This document shows, piece after piece, positions 1 to 8,191 of a stretch of 12,521 nucleotides of DNA (the stretch's first letter is position 1; the number at the start of each line of letters is the position of its first letter). The notes below the pieces were generated by a model. That model was not told the origin of the DNA. It made no database searches and saw only the letters and a list, made by a program, of their open reading frames with translations. Both the position numbers and the translations under genes were made by a program. The stretch is from DATIJJ01 sp039936115 (GTDB taxonomy: Bacteria; Pseudomonadota; Gammaproteobacteria; DSM-16500), in assembly GCA_039936115.1 (NCBI GenBank), contig JBDTIZ010000236.1:1-12521 (forward strand). Reading direction: 5' to 3'.

Positions 1-1
1 G

Positions 2-85
2 CCGCAATGTCAAACTATCGACGACTATGAAAAATTACTCCCTTATAAAATTGATAGATCGTTATTGGCGCCTAGTGTGAATTAA
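2..85 (+). CDS. Possible C-terminal tail of an unidentified upstream gene (partial)
   Basis: An open frame enters from the left edge and ends at a TAA at 83-85, encoding 27 residues ending in LLAPSVN. murD is the gene most often found before ftsW, but this tail does not resemble the usual MurD C-terminus. A second frame is also open to a TGA at 78-80, so the assignment is weak. It could be non-coding DNA; only sequence to the left would settle it. Confidence 0.2.
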   Translation, partial: PQCQTIDDYEKLLPYKIDRSLLAPSVN

Positions 86-170
86 AATAATTTAGGTGGG
101 TAGAGGGTGGTTTAATTAGCGCTTACATAGGTGTCGTCGTGTCCCGCGATTCAAAATAGGCTTCTTAGCT

Positions 171-206
171 TTTGTAGGGGCGAACACATAGGTTCGCCCC
201 TACAAA
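171..206. repeat. Perfect 15-bp inverted repeat (GGGGCGAAC-type palindrome)
   Basis: The arms 171-185 and 192-206 are exact reverse complements (TTTGTAGGGGCGAAC and its complement) around a 6-base loop, ACATAG. The core reappears just after ftsZ at 8127-8152, so this is a dispersed repeat rather than a private hairpin. It lies 58 bases before the ftsW start. It could form an mRNA hairpin in the operon leader or terminate upstream transcription, although no T-run follows it. Function is not known from the sequence. Confidence 0.85.
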
Positions 207-263
207 TAATGTCTCCCATCAAAAAATGCAGTATCATAACCCAACTTATTGAATAGGTTAGAT

Positions 264-1421
264 ATGCAAAATTCAGGATCCCGCCGCACAATGACACCGC
301 CAGCACCGTATGATCGCTGGCTAATTTACGTTGTTTTATGTTTAGCCGCATTTGGCTTGCTAATGGTGGCCTCAGCTTCAATCGTCGTATCAGATCAACA
401 ATTGCATCAGCCATTTTATTATTTTTATCGACAGTTAACCTATCTCATTATCGGCACGCTAATTGGCAGTCTTATTGTGCAGCTTGATATGGAATTTTGG
501 GAAAAAATCAGCGGCGCACTATTAGGCGCGGCAATGCTATTACTCGCATTGGTTTTACTTCCAGGCATAGGACATGCAGTAAATGGTAGCTCGCGTTGGA
601 TAGGCTTAGGCCCGATCGGTATCCAGGTTTCAGAGTTAGCAAAGTTTGCAGTTGTCGTCTACATGGCAGGTTATCTTGTTCGTCGAAACCATGAGATCAA
701 AACTAGTTTCAGCGGCTTTTTAAAACCGTTTGGTTTGCTGGCAATCATTGCCGTTTTATTGCTAAAAGAACCTGATTTTGGCGCAACCGTTGTTATCATG
801 GCAACGGCATTAGGCATGATGTTTTTGGCCGGTATGCAGCTTAGGCACTTCTTGCTTTTACTGGGTGGCGTTTTAATCGCGCTTTCCATTCTAGCCGTTT
901 CAGAGCCATATCGATTAGCACGCTTAACGACTTTCATGAACCCTTGGGCCAATGCATTCAATAGCGGATATCAACTAACCCAATCCTTAATTGCGTTCGG
1001 ACGCGGTGGTTGGTATGGCGTGGGATTAGGGAATAGTATTCAAAAACTTTTTTACTTGCCTGAGGCACACACCGATTTCTTATTTGCAGTTATTGCAGAA
1101 GAGCTCGGTTTAATTGGCATGTTAGTCATGATTAGTTTATTTACGTTGCTTGTGTTGCGTATCTTTTTTATTGGTAAACAGGCACAGCGTTTAGGACATC
1201 ATTTTGCAGGTTTTGCAGCCTATGGATTTGGTCTATGGATTGCATTTCAGTTTACCGTGAGTATTGGTGTAAACTGCGGGATTTTACCTACCAAAGGATT
1301 AACATTGCCGTTGGTGAGTTATGGTGGCAGCAGTATGTTGGTCAATTGCTTAGTGATCGCAGTACTGCTGCGAATTGATTATGAAAATCGCATGATGATA
1401 TTGGGGTTACGCGATGCTTAA
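264..1421 (+). CDS. ftsW: FtsW, septal peptidoglycan glycosyltransferase (SEDS family)
   Basis: Polytopic inner-membrane SEDS protein that polymerises lipid II into septal glycan strands together with its partner transpeptidase FtsI (PBP3). The 385-residue product is close to the family length and has about ten hydrophobic segments. Visible signatures are NGSSRWIGLGP (about 107-117), KEPDFG (168-173), the loop LPEAHTDF with the conserved Asp at about 271 that is thought catalytic in SEDS enzymes, and PTKGLTLPLVSYGGSS near 342-357. I chose the ATG at 264 because TAGG lies 6 bases upstream; an in-frame TTG at 249 would add 5 residues. It is the first recognisable gene of the operon and overlaps murG by 8 bases. 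FtsW and RodA are paralogues; the dcw location and the sequence favour FtsW. Confidence 0.97.
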   Translation: MQNSGSRRTMTPPAPYDRWLIYVVLCLAAFGLLMVASASIVVSDQQLHQPFYYFYRQLTYLIIGTLIGSLIVQLDMEFWEKISGALLGAAMLLLALVLLPGIGHAVNGSSRWIGLGPIGIQVSELAKFAVVVYMAGYLVRRNHEIKTSFSGFLKPFGLLAIIAVLLLKEPDFGATVVIMATALGMMFLAGMQLRHFLLLLGGVLIALSILAVSEPYRLARLTTFMNPWANAFNSGYQLTQSLIAFGRGGWYGVGLGNSIQKLFYLPEAHTDFLFAVIAEELGLIGMLVMISLFTLLVLRIFFIGKQAQRLGHHFAGFAAYGFGLWIAFQFTVSIGVNCGILPTKGLTLPLVSYGGSSMLVNCLVIAVLLRIDYENRMMILGLRDA

Positions 1422-2532
1422 ATTGCGTCGAGTTTTGATTATGGCGGGTGGCACTGGAGGACATGTTTTTCCAGGGCTTGCTGTTGCCAAATGTATGCAG
1501 GCACAAGGGGTTGAGGTCAATTGGCTTGGCACGCGCAAAGGACTCGAAGCAACACTCGTGCCGGATGCGGGTATTCCTATTCATTTTATTTCAATCAGTG
1601 GTGTGCGCGGCAAAGGTATAAAAGATTTATTATTAGCACCGTTTCGTTTAACCCTTGCAGTTTGGCAAGCAATACGGATTATTCGCCAATTACAGCCAGA
1701 TGTAGTGTTAGGCATGGGCGGTTTTGCCAGTGGGCCAGGAGGCATTGCGAGTTGGTTGTTACGCTGTCCTTTGGTGGTTCATGAACAAAATGCTAAGCCG
1801 GGGACGACAAATAAAGCATTAGCGCGCGTGGCGAGTAAAGTATTAGAGGGCTTTCCTAATACTTTTCTAAATCGACACAATACGCTCACAGTTGGCAATC
1901 CGGTTCGAAAAGAAATAATTGAATTACTCGGACCTAAACTGAAAAATCGCAAAATTAACCCAGAATCATTGCATTTGTTGGTTCTTGGAGGCAGCCTAGG
2001 CGCAACGGCGATTAATCAATTATTACCGCAAGCCTTAGCGAAATTGCCTGAAAATCTACGGCCTAACGTGTATCATCAAGCAGGCGAGAAACATCATGCA
2101 GATACGGTGGCGGCTTATCAACACGCAGGTGTTAAAGCCAACGTCGTGCCATTTATAAAAACAATGGATCAAGCCTATGCCTGGGCGGATCTGGTACTAT
2201 GTCGTGCAGGTGCGTTAACTGTTGCAGAGTTATGTGCGGCGGGAGTGGGTGCAATATTGGTGCCATTTCCGCATGCGATCGATGATCATCAAACAGCAAA
2301 CGCTACCTTTATGGCAAAAAACGACGCTGCGTTATTGATACAGCAAAATGCTTTAAACGCAGATAATTTAGCCGATATTCTGCAAGAATTTGTTCAGTCG
2401 CCATCCCGTTTTGAAACCATGGCGAATGCAGCTTATGAATTACGAAAAATAGACGCAACAGAAAAAGTATTATCTGTTTGCGAAGAGGTTTGTCAAAGTG
2501 ACGTGACCGAAAAAAAGGTCAATAACGTGTGA
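1414..2532 (+). CDS. murG: MurG, lipid I to lipid II N-acetylglucosaminyltransferase
   Basis: Peripheral inner-membrane GT-B glycosyltransferase that transfers GlcNAc from UDP-GlcNAc to lipid I, giving lipid II, the substrate polymerised by FtsW. The N-terminal glycine-rich loop GGTGGHVFPG (residues 12-21, with the conserved His17), HEQN (123-126), the second glycine loop GGSLGA (192-197), and the donor-sugar region RAGALTVAE (264-272) with PFPHAIDDHQTANA (284-297) are all present and in order. The product has 372 residues against 355 in E. coli; the extra length is mostly a C-terminal tail rich in V, T, E and K. Its ATG overlaps the ftsW stop, so translation is probably coupled. Confidence 0.97.
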   Translation: MLKLRRVLIMAGGTGGHVFPGLAVAKCMQAQGVEVNWLGTRKGLEATLVPDAGIPIHFISISGVRGKGIKDLLLAPFRLTLAVWQAIRIIRQLQPDVVLGMGGFASGPGGIASWLLRCPLVVHEQNAKPGTTNKALARVASKVLEGFPNTFLNRHNTLTVGNPVRKEIIELLGPKLKNRKINPESLHLLVLGGSLGATAINQLLPQALAKLPENLRPNVYHQAGEKHHADTVAAYQHAGVKANVVPFIKTMDQAYAWADLVLCRAGALTVAELCAAGVGAILVPFPHAIDDHQTANATFMAKNDAALLIQQNALNADNLADILQEFVQSPSRFETMANAAYELRKIDATEKVLSVCEEVCQSDVTEKKVNNV

Positions 2533-2536
2533 GGAG
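2531..2536 (+). promoter_or_regulatory. Strong Shine-Dalgarno that fixes the GTG start of murC
   Basis: GAGGAG overlaps the TGA stop of murG (2530-2532) and sits 6 bases before GTG at 2543. The next in-frame ATG (2561) has no such site, so GTG is the better start. The overlap suggests that ribosomes finishing murG re-initiate on murC. Confidence 0.75.
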
Positions 2537-2542
2537 ATACGT

Positions 2543-3994
2543 GTGAGTTGGACGTTTGAAATGGGTCGAATTAAACATATTCACTTCGTCGGTGTCGGCG
2601 GTGTGGGTATGGCAGGAATTGCTGAAGTCTTGTTGAGTCAAGGTTATCGTGTATCGGGTTCTGATTTGTCAGACAATGCTTTGACGAAACGCTTGCGTTC
2701 TATCGGTGCTGAAATTTATCAAGGTCATCAGCATAGTAACGTAGAACATGCGGATGTCGTGGTACGGTCTTCTGCAGTTGATATGGAAAATCCTGAGCTT
2801 GTTGCTGCACGTCAAGCACATATCCCTATTGTTCAGCGCGCTGAAATGCTAGGCGAACTGATGCGTTTTCGTTACGGCATTGCAATTGCGGGTACGCACG
2901 GCAAAACGACAACGACCAGCTTAGTCACCAGTATTCTTGCTGAAGAAGGTGTTGATCCTACGTTTGTGATTGGTGGTCGATTAAATAGTGCAGGCAGTAA
3001 TGCACGTTTAGGAACAGGGCGCTATCTTGTCGCAGAAGCGGATGAAAGTGACGCATCATTTTTACATCTTCAACCGATGATTTCAGTGATCACTAATATC
3101 GATGCTGATCACATGTCAACTTACAATAATAGTTTTGCAGAATTGCGTCAGGCATTTTTAGATTTTTTACATCGCTTACCTTTTTACGGTTTAGCGGTTT
3201 TATGTGTTGACGATCCGATAGTCAAAGGAACTTTATCAGAAGTCTCACGACCATTTTTAACGTACGGTTTTACTGATGATGCTGATTTTAAAGCGTCAGA
3301 TATTTCTCAAGCGGGTACCAAAACAAGTTTTGTTGCAAATCGCCCCAATGGCATGACGCCTTTAAACATTACGTTAAATTTACCCGGGCGACATAACGTA
3401 TTAAACGCATTGGCAGCGATTGCAATTGCCACAGAATTAAAAGTGTCAGATCGCGCGATTCAATCGGCATTGGAAAAATTTGCCGGTATAGGTCGTCGGT
3501 TTCAGATTTATGGGGATTTTACGTTACCGAAAGGCGGTTCGATTACCTTGATCGATGATTATGGTCATCATCCACGTGAAATCGCTGCAACGCTACAAGC
3601 GGCACGACATAGTTGGCCTGAACGCCGACTTGTTATGGTTTATCAGCCGCATCGTTACACGCGTACCCGTGATTTGTTTAACGATTTTTGTGATGTGTTA
3701 TCTCAGCCTGATTTGCTTATGCTTTTGGATGTTTACTCAGCCGGCGAAAAATTTATTGAAGGCGCAGATGGTGCATCCTTAGCGCGAACGATTAATGAAC
3801 GAGGCGAAATGACGCCAATTTTTATTGAGCAACATGAAGAGTTAGCGAAGAGTTTGCAAAACATATTACGCGATGGCGATGTCTTGTTGATGCAAGGCGC
3901 TGGCAATATTGGCGGTATTGCATCGCATCTTGCGGCAACTGAACTACGTGAATCCGTGGCTCAAACATTAGCGAGTGGGACACATGCTAACTGA
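2543..3994 (+). CDS. murC: MurC, UDP-N-acetylmuramate--L-alanine ligase
   Basis: Cytoplasmic ATP-dependent Mur ligase that adds the first residue, L-Ala, to UDP-MurNAc. The three domains are visible: an N-terminal Rossmann UDP-binding fold with GVGGVGMAG (about 17-25), the central ATPase with P-loop GTHGKTTT (117-124), EADESD (165-170) and NIDADH (185-190), then PGRHNVLNALAA (281-292), DDYGHHP (338-344) and YQPHRYTRT (367-375) in the C-terminal domain. DDYGHHP is typical of MurC rather than of MurD, MurE or MurF. Length is 483 residues against 491 in E. coli. It starts at GTG, with an SD site overlapping the murG stop, and overlaps murB by 11 bases. Confidence 0.97.
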   Translation: MSWTFEMGRIKHIHFVGVGGVGMAGIAEVLLSQGYRVSGSDLSDNALTKRLRSIGAEIYQGHQHSNVEHADVVVRSSAVDMENPELVAARQAHIPIVQRAEMLGELMRFRYGIAIAGTHGKTTTTSLVTSILAEEGVDPTFVIGGRLNSAGSNARLGTGRYLVAEADESDASFLHLQPMISVITNIDADHMSTYNNSFAELRQAFLDFLHRLPFYGLAVLCVDDPIVKGTLSEVSRPFLTYGFTDDADFKASDISQAGTKTSFVANRPNGMTPLNITLNLPGRHNVLNALAAIAIATELKVSDRAIQSALEKFAGIGRRFQIYGDFTLPKGGSITLIDDYGHHPREIAATLQAARHSWPERRLVMVYQPHRYTRTRDLFNDFCDVLSQPDLLMLLDVYSAGEKFIEGADGASLARTINERGEMTPIFIEQHEELAKSLQNILRDGDVLLMQGAGNIGGIASHLAATELRESVAQTLASGTHAN

Positions 3995-4901
3995 AAAATA
4001 CACGCTGGAAAAAAAGCTGGAGAATTTACGCGGACGTTTAGCGTTAAATGAACCGCTTGCAGAATATACTTCATGGCGCGTAGGCGGCCCTGCAGATTTT
4101 CTTTATATTCCAGCCGATGTAAATGACTTATCTATTTTTCTGCAACAACTTCCAGAAAATTGCCCACTCCTGTGGCTGGGTCTTGGCAGTAATGTTTTGA
4201 TTCGAGATGGCGGTGTCAACGGCGCAGTCATTGTCACTCAAGGTGCATTACACGAAATGTCGCAACTTGATGTTACGCGAGTTCGTGCGGAGGCAGGCGT
4301 TTCTTGTGCGCAATTTGCAAGATATTCTGCGCGCCTTGGATTAACCGGCGCTGAATTTATGGCGGGCATTCCAGGTACTGTAGGCGGAGCTTTGGCAATG
4401 AATGCCGGTTGTTATGGCGGCGAAACCTGGCAGCGTGTCCATGCAGTTGAAACAGTGGATAGGCAGGGAAAAAAACGTATACGAGAAGCCGCGGATTTTG
4501 AAGTCGCTTATCGTCATGTGAAACGCCCTCAAGATGAATGGTTTGTGGCGGGACATTTTGAATTGATGATAGGTGATAAAACCAAAGCGCTGGCAGATAT
4601 AAAATCACTGCTCGCAAAACGCAATGCAGCGCAACCAACAGGTCTGCCTAATTGTGGTTCGGTATTTCGTAATCCGCCGGATAATTATGCAGCGCGTCTT
4701 ATCGAACAATGCGGGTTGAAAAAAACCAGTATTGGCGGCGCATACGTTTCTGAAAAACACGCTAATTTTATCATTAATGGCGGTGATGCAACTGCAAACG
4801 ATATTGAGTCGTTAATTTTACATGTGCACTCAACTGTCGAGAAGCAGCAGGGTGTTAAATTAATTCCTGAAGTTTGTATTATAGGAAACGCCGAAAGGTA
4901 A
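3984..4901 (+). CDS. murB: MurB, UDP-N-acetylenolpyruvoylglucosamine reductase (short form)
   Basis: FAD- and NADPH-dependent cytoplasmic reductase that converts the enolpyruvyl group made by MurA into UDP-MurNAc, the substrate of MurC. FAD-binding signatures are TSWRVGGPADF (29-39), LGLGSNVLIRDGG (65-77) and GIPGTVGGALAMNAGCYGG (128-146). NCGSVFRNP (223-231) carries the catalytic Ser at about 226, and PEV near the C-terminus carries the active-site Glu at about 296. At 305 residues it lacks the extra segment of the 342-residue E. coli enzyme and, with GGAYVSEKHANFI (251-263), matches the shorter type II class. I prefer the ATG at 3984, inside the murC end; an in-frame GTG at 3975 would add three residues. 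Confidence 0.96.
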   Translation: MLTEKYTLEKKLENLRGRLALNEPLAEYTSWRVGGPADFLYIPADVNDLSIFLQQLPENCPLLWLGLGSNVLIRDGGVNGAVIVTQGALHEMSQLDVTRVRAEAGVSCAQFARYSARLGLTGAEFMAGIPGTVGGALAMNAGCYGGETWQRVHAVETVDRQGKKRIREAADFEVAYRHVKRPQDEWFVAGHFELMIGDKTKALADIKSLLAKRNAAQPTGLPNCGSVFRNPPDNYAARLIEQCGLKKTSIGGAYVSEKHANFIINGGDATANDIESLILHVHSTVEKQQGVKLIPEVCIIGNAER

Positions 4902-4923
4902 ATCGCATAAAAAAGGCAGCAAT

Positions 4924-5655
4924 ATGATTCTTGGCAGAGTAAGGAAACGCCAATCGAGTACTCAGTTCCCTTGGAAGAGTGGGATAAAAGTTTTCCTATT
5001 TATTTTGTTGCTGCTCGCTAGTATTTTTTCTGTGAATCAACTCAAAGAAAATCAACAGTTCCCGATTAAACAAGTCAAAATCTATGGTGCTAAGCATTTA
5101 GATCGACAAAATATGCAAAATTTGTTGCAACCTTTAGTCAGTAAAGGATTTTTTGCGGTTGAAATTGATTTGATCAAAGAACGTATCATGCAAATGCCTT
5201 GGGCGTCAGAAGTTTCAGTGCGTCGTGTTTGGCCTGATCAAATTATGATTACGATTGCAGAGCGCGATGCGATTGCGCGTTGGAATACGGCGAGCTTACT
5301 AAGTACAACCGGTGAAATTTTTAATCCTGATGAAACTACGTATCCAACAGACCTTCCGCGTCTGATTGGACCGGATGGCACCCAAATAGAAATGCTTCAA
5401 TATTACTCTAAAATTAACAATTTGTTGCAGCCACTCCATTTAAAAATTGCCCGACTTGAATTAACATCTTACTTATCCTGGAATGTTGCATTTAATGATG
5501 GTATGAAAGTCAATGTTGGATACAAAGATGTCTTGACTAGAATCAACCATTTTGTGAAAGTGTATTCAAAAATAGTGGGTAAACGCGCAGCTGACGTAGA
5601 TTACGTTGATTTGCGTTATCCGAATGGGTTAGCGGTACGATGGAAAACGGTTTGA
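4924..5655 (+). CDS. ftsQ: FtsQ, divisome bitopic membrane protein (POTRA domain)
   Basis: Cell-division scaffold that recruits FtsB and FtsL and helps activate septal synthesis. The layout is typical: a basic cytoplasmic tail (about 1-20, with RVRKRQ), one transmembrane segment (about 22-37, FLFILLLLASIF), a periplasmic POTRA domain (about 46-114) beginning at FPIKQVKIYGAKHL, the conserved VRRVWPDQIMITI stretch near 98-110, then the beta domain ending YVDLRYPNGLAVRW. It has 243 residues, somewhat shorter than the 276 of E. coli. AAAGG at 4912-4916 lies 7 bases before the ATG. It follows murB by only 22 bases, where ddlB is often found in gammaproteobacteria. Confidence 0.93.
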   Translation: MILGRVRKRQSSTQFPWKSGIKVFLFILLLLASIFSVNQLKENQQFPIKQVKIYGAKHLDRQNMQNLLQPLVSKGFFAVEIDLIKERIMQMPWASEVSVRRVWPDQIMITIAERDAIARWNTASLLSTTGEIFNPDETTYPTDLPRLIGPDGTQIEMLQYYSKINNLLQPLHLKIARLELTSYLSWNVAFNDGMKVNVGYKDVLTRINHFVKVYSKIVGKRAADVDYVDLRYPNGLAVRWKTV

Positions 5656-5673
5656 TAACTGGATGACATAATT

Positions 5674-6906
5674 ATGGCAAAGAAGCCAAATAAAGATTTG
5701 ATGGTAGGTATTGATATCGGAACCTCCAAGGTCGTCGCGATTGTGGGCGAAGTCACGAGTGATGGAAAATTAAATATTGTTGGCCTTGGATCACATCCTT
5801 CTCAAGGTTTAAAACGCGGTGTCGTCGTTAACATCGAGTCTACTGTGCAATCTATCCAGCGTGCAGTGGAAGAAGCGGAGTTAATGGCAGGATGTCAAAT
5901 TTATTCAGCGTTTACTGGTATTGCGGGTAGTCATATTCGCAGTATTAATTCGCATGGCATCGTGGCTATTCGCGATCGTGAAGTGACGCAATCAGATGTC
6001 GATCGCGTCATTGATGCAGCTAAAGCAGTGGCTATTCCTGCAGATCAAAAAATTCTGCACATCTTGCCGCAAGAATTTATTATCGATAGCCAAGATTCAA
6101 TTCGTGAACCGCTAGGTATGTCAGGTGTTCGTTTAGAAGCAAAAGTTCATATCGTGACCGGTGCGGTGAGTGCTGCGCAAAATATCGTGAAGTGTTTAAA
6201 ACGTTGCGGATTAATTGCGAGTGACATCGTGCTTGAACAATTTGCTTCAAGCCAATCCATTTTATCAGAAGATGAAAAAGAACTTGGTGTCTGTATGATT
6301 GATATCGGGGGTGGAACAACCGATATTGCTATATTTACGGATGGCTCAGTTCGTCATACTGCTGTGATACCGATTGCAGGTGATCAAGTGACAAATGATA
6401 TCGCCATTGCCTTACGTACACCGGCAAGAAATGCAGAAGAAATTAAAATTAAATATGCTTGTGCGCTGCAAGATTTAGCTGATGCTAGTCAAATGATTGA
6501 TATCCCAACTGCAAGCGACCGTCCATGCAAACATCTTTCTATGCGTGCGTTGGCTGAAGTAGTTGAAGCTCGATATGAAGAACTATTCACATTGGTTGCA
6601 GCAGAAATTAGACGCAGTGGTCTGGAAGATTTGATTGCCTCAGGGATTGTTTTAACCGGCGGTGCGGCAAAAGTACAAGGCGCTGCAGAGCTTGCAGAGC
6701 GTGTTTTCAAAATGCCAGTGAGAATCGGTGCGCCACAACATGTGATTGGGCTATCCGATGTAATCAATAATCCAATGTATGCAACAGGTGTTGGATTGTT
6801 GCTTTATGGCATGCAACAACGCGATCCATCACGCGAAATAATAGCACAGTCTAACCTCAAAAATTTATGGGGCAGAATGAAAGGCTGGTTTCAGGGGAAT
6901 TTTTAG
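5674..6906 (+). CDS. ftsA: FtsA, actin-like membrane anchor for FtsZ
   Basis: Cytoplasmic ATP-binding actin homologue that tethers FtsZ filaments to the inner membrane and recruits later division proteins. Actin-family signatures appear in order: phosphate-1 VGIDIGTSKVVAIVGE (11-26), a 1C subdomain in place of actin 1B (about 86-165), phosphate-2 MIDIGGGTTDIAIF (208-221) and the adenosine motif VLTGGAAKVQGAAELAE (326-342). The last 15 residues, LKNLWGRMKGWFQGNF-like, form the amphipathic membrane-targeting helix. Length is 410 residues against 420 in E. coli. It lies 18 bases after ftsQ and 30 before ftsZ; its SD is weak (GGAT at 5661-5664), as might be expected for a protein kept well below FtsZ in amount. 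Confidence 0.97.
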   Translation: MAKKPNKDLMVGIDIGTSKVVAIVGEVTSDGKLNIVGLGSHPSQGLKRGVVVNIESTVQSIQRAVEEAELMAGCQIYSAFTGIAGSHIRSINSHGIVAIRDREVTQSDVDRVIDAAKAVAIPADQKILHILPQEFIIDSQDSIREPLGMSGVRLEAKVHIVTGAVSAAQNIVKCLKRCGLIASDIVLEQFASSQSILSEDEKELGVCMIDIGGGTTDIAIFTDGSVRHTAVIPIAGDQVTNDIAIALRTPARNAEEIKIKYACALQDLADASQMIDIPTASDRPCKHLSMRALAEVVEARYEELFTLVAAEIRRSGLEDLIASGIVLTGGAAKVQGAAELAERVFKMPVRIGAPQHVIGLSDVINNPMYATGVGLLLYGMQQRDPSREIIAQSNLKNLWGRMKGWFQGNF

Positions 6907-6923
6907 TGTTAACACGTAAACTT

Positions 6924-6929
6924 AAGGAG
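6924..6929 (+). promoter_or_regulatory. Strong Shine-Dalgarno of ftsZ
   Basis: AAGGAG lies 7 bases before the ATG at 6937. It is clearly stronger than the site in front of ftsA, which fits the need for a high FtsZ to FtsA ratio from one transcript. Confidence 0.75.
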
Positions 6930-6936
6930 TCATCAG

Positions 6937-8109
6937 ATGTTTGAATTAGCAGATACAAATCCACAAAATGCAGTGATCAAGGTAGTCGGAATTGGTGGCG
7001 GCGGTGGTAACGCAGTTGAGCATATGATGGCGGGGTCAATTGAAGGCGTCGAATTTATTTGTGCTAACACAGATGCACAAGCGTTAAAAAATTCTTCGGC
7101 GAATACAATTATTCAATTAGGCGATGCAATCACGCGCGGTTTAGGCGCAGGCGCTAATCCTGAAGTGGGACGTGCATCAGCAGAAGAAGATCGCGAACGC
7201 ATTAAAGCAGCTCTGGCGGGCGCTGATATGGTGTTCTTAACCGCCGGTATGGGCGGCGGAACGGGTACGGGTGCCGCACCTATTTTTGCGCAAATTGCAA
7301 AAGAACTAGGAATATTAACTGTTGCAGTGACAACCAAGCCATTTTCTTTCGAAGGCAAAGTTCGTATGCAAGTCGCGGATCAAGGTATTGCAAACCTCAG
7401 TCAATACGTCGATTCATTGATTACAATTCCGAATAATAAATTACTCAGCGTATTGGGCAAAAATGTCACCTTAGTTAATGCATTTAAAGCAGCAAATGAT
7501 GTGTTGCGCGGTGCTGTGCAAGGTATTGCGGAATTAATTACTCGTCCAGGTTTAATCAACGTCGATTTCGCTGACGTACGCACAGTCATGTCTGAAATGG
7601 GCATGGCGATGATGGGCACAGGTGTGGCATCGGGTGAAAATCGTGCACGTATGGCTGCTGAAGCGGCTATTTCCAGTCCATTATTAGAAGATGTCGATAT
7701 GACCGGTGCACGCGGTGTACTTGTGAATATCACAGCAGGATTGGATATGTCGATTGGTGAATTCGAAGAAGTGGGCGATGCGATTAAAAACATTACGTCA
7801 GATGGCGCAACCGTCGTAGTCGGTACAGTGATTGATCCAGAATTACGTGATGAAATTCGTGTCACTGTAATTGTAACGGGTCTTGGTCGCAAACAAGGTT
7901 CGCCAGTTAAATTAATTGATTCAACTCGTTCAGATGGATCAATTGATTATCATCAATTAGAAAAACCAGCTGTTATGCGTCGTCATGCAGCAATGTCTAC
8001 CAATTCAAGCCACACGCAATCTAAAGCTGTCGCGTCGGATTCAGCCTCAGAATTAGATTATCTGGATATTCCAGCGTTCTTGCGTCGTAAAGAAGAAGTT
8101 GAAGCTTAA
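6937..8109 (+). CDS. ftsZ: FtsZ, tubulin-like division GTPase
   Basis: Cytoplasmic GTPase that polymerises into the Z ring at midcell. The glycine-rich loop GIGGGGGNAV (18-27), the tubulin signature GGGTGTGAAP (106-115), the PNNKLL region (165-170) and the T7 loop NVDFADVRTVM (208-218), which completes the GTPase site of the neighbouring subunit, are intact. A short variable linker (about 317-371), rich in S, H, K and D, leads to the conserved C-terminal peptide LDYLDIPAFLRRKEE (373-387), which binds FtsA and, in other gammaproteobacteria, ZipA. Length is 390 residues, 383 in E. coli. It is the last gene of the operon; repeats begin 18 bases after its stop. Confidence 0.99.
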   Translation: MFELADTNPQNAVIKVVGIGGGGGNAVEHMMAGSIEGVEFICANTDAQALKNSSANTIIQLGDAITRGLGAGANPEVGRASAEEDRERIKAALAGADMVFLTAGMGGGTGTGAAPIFAQIAKELGILTVAVTTKPFSFEGKVRMQVADQGIANLSQYVDSLITIPNNKLLSVLGKNVTLVNAFKAANDVLRGAVQGIAELITRPGLINVDFADVRTVMSEMGMAMMGTGVASGENRARMAAEAAISSPLLEDVDMTGARGVLVNITAGLDMSIGEFEEVGDAIKNITSDGATVVVGTVIDPELRDEIRVTVIVTGLGRKQGSPVKLIDSTRSDGSIDYHQLEKPAVMRRHAAMSTNSSHTQSKAVASDSASELDYLDIPAFLRRKEEVEA

Positions 8110-8126
8110 GCGTTAAATAACTCTCT

Positions 8127-8152
8127 GTAGGGGCGAACCTGCGTGTTCGCCC
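8127..8152. repeat. Second copy of the GGGGCGAAC palindrome
   Basis: Left arm 8127-8138 (GTAGGGGCGAAC) is identical to the core of the perfect hairpin at 171-206. The right arm matches it only over the inner 8 bp (8131-8138 with 8145-8152, 6-base loop CTGCGT); the outer part is disrupted by an extra T. It begins 18 bases after the ftsZ stop and may fold in the 3' end of the operon mRNA. Confidence 0.75.
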
Positions 8153-8157
8153 TCCTA

Positions 8158-8172
8158 TCTAAGCTGGCATGC
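8158..8172. repeat. Left border direct repeat of the repeat cluster
   Basis: TCTAAGCTGGCATGC matches TCTTAGCTGGCATGC at 8660-8674 in 14 of 15 positions, same orientation. The pair brackets the 137-bp repeat cluster. It may be a duplicated target or two copies of a GCTGGCATGC repeat family. Confidence 0.6.
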
Positions 8173-8184
8173 CAGCGCGTTTTT
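8163..8184 (+). terminator. Terminator-like palindrome after ftsZ
   Basis: GCTGGCATGCCAGC (8163-8176) is a perfect 14-base palindrome that can fold as a 5-bp stem with a CATG loop. It is followed by GCG and then five T (8180-8184). The stem is short and GCG separates it from the T-run, so it is a weak intrinsic terminator at best. Most of the same word recurs at 8665-8674 without the T-run, which argues that it belongs to a repeat family rather than being a dedicated terminator. Confidence 0.3.
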
Positions 8185-8191
8185 ACATTAA

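Noticed and set aside
92..160. Degenerate copy of the CCGCGG repeat unit (GGTGGTTTAATTAGC and GTCGTCGTGTCCCGCG)
   Set aside because: Only short words resemble the units after ftsZ, their order and spacing do not match, and the likeness could be chance.
7401..7892. 163-residue minus-strand open frame
   Set aside because: It lies entirely opposite ftsZ, has low-complexity Ser/Thr/Pro/Ile composition and no SD; it is a shadow of the real gene. The other opposite-strand frames inside ftsW, murB, ftsA, ftsZ and lpxC were rejected for the same reason.
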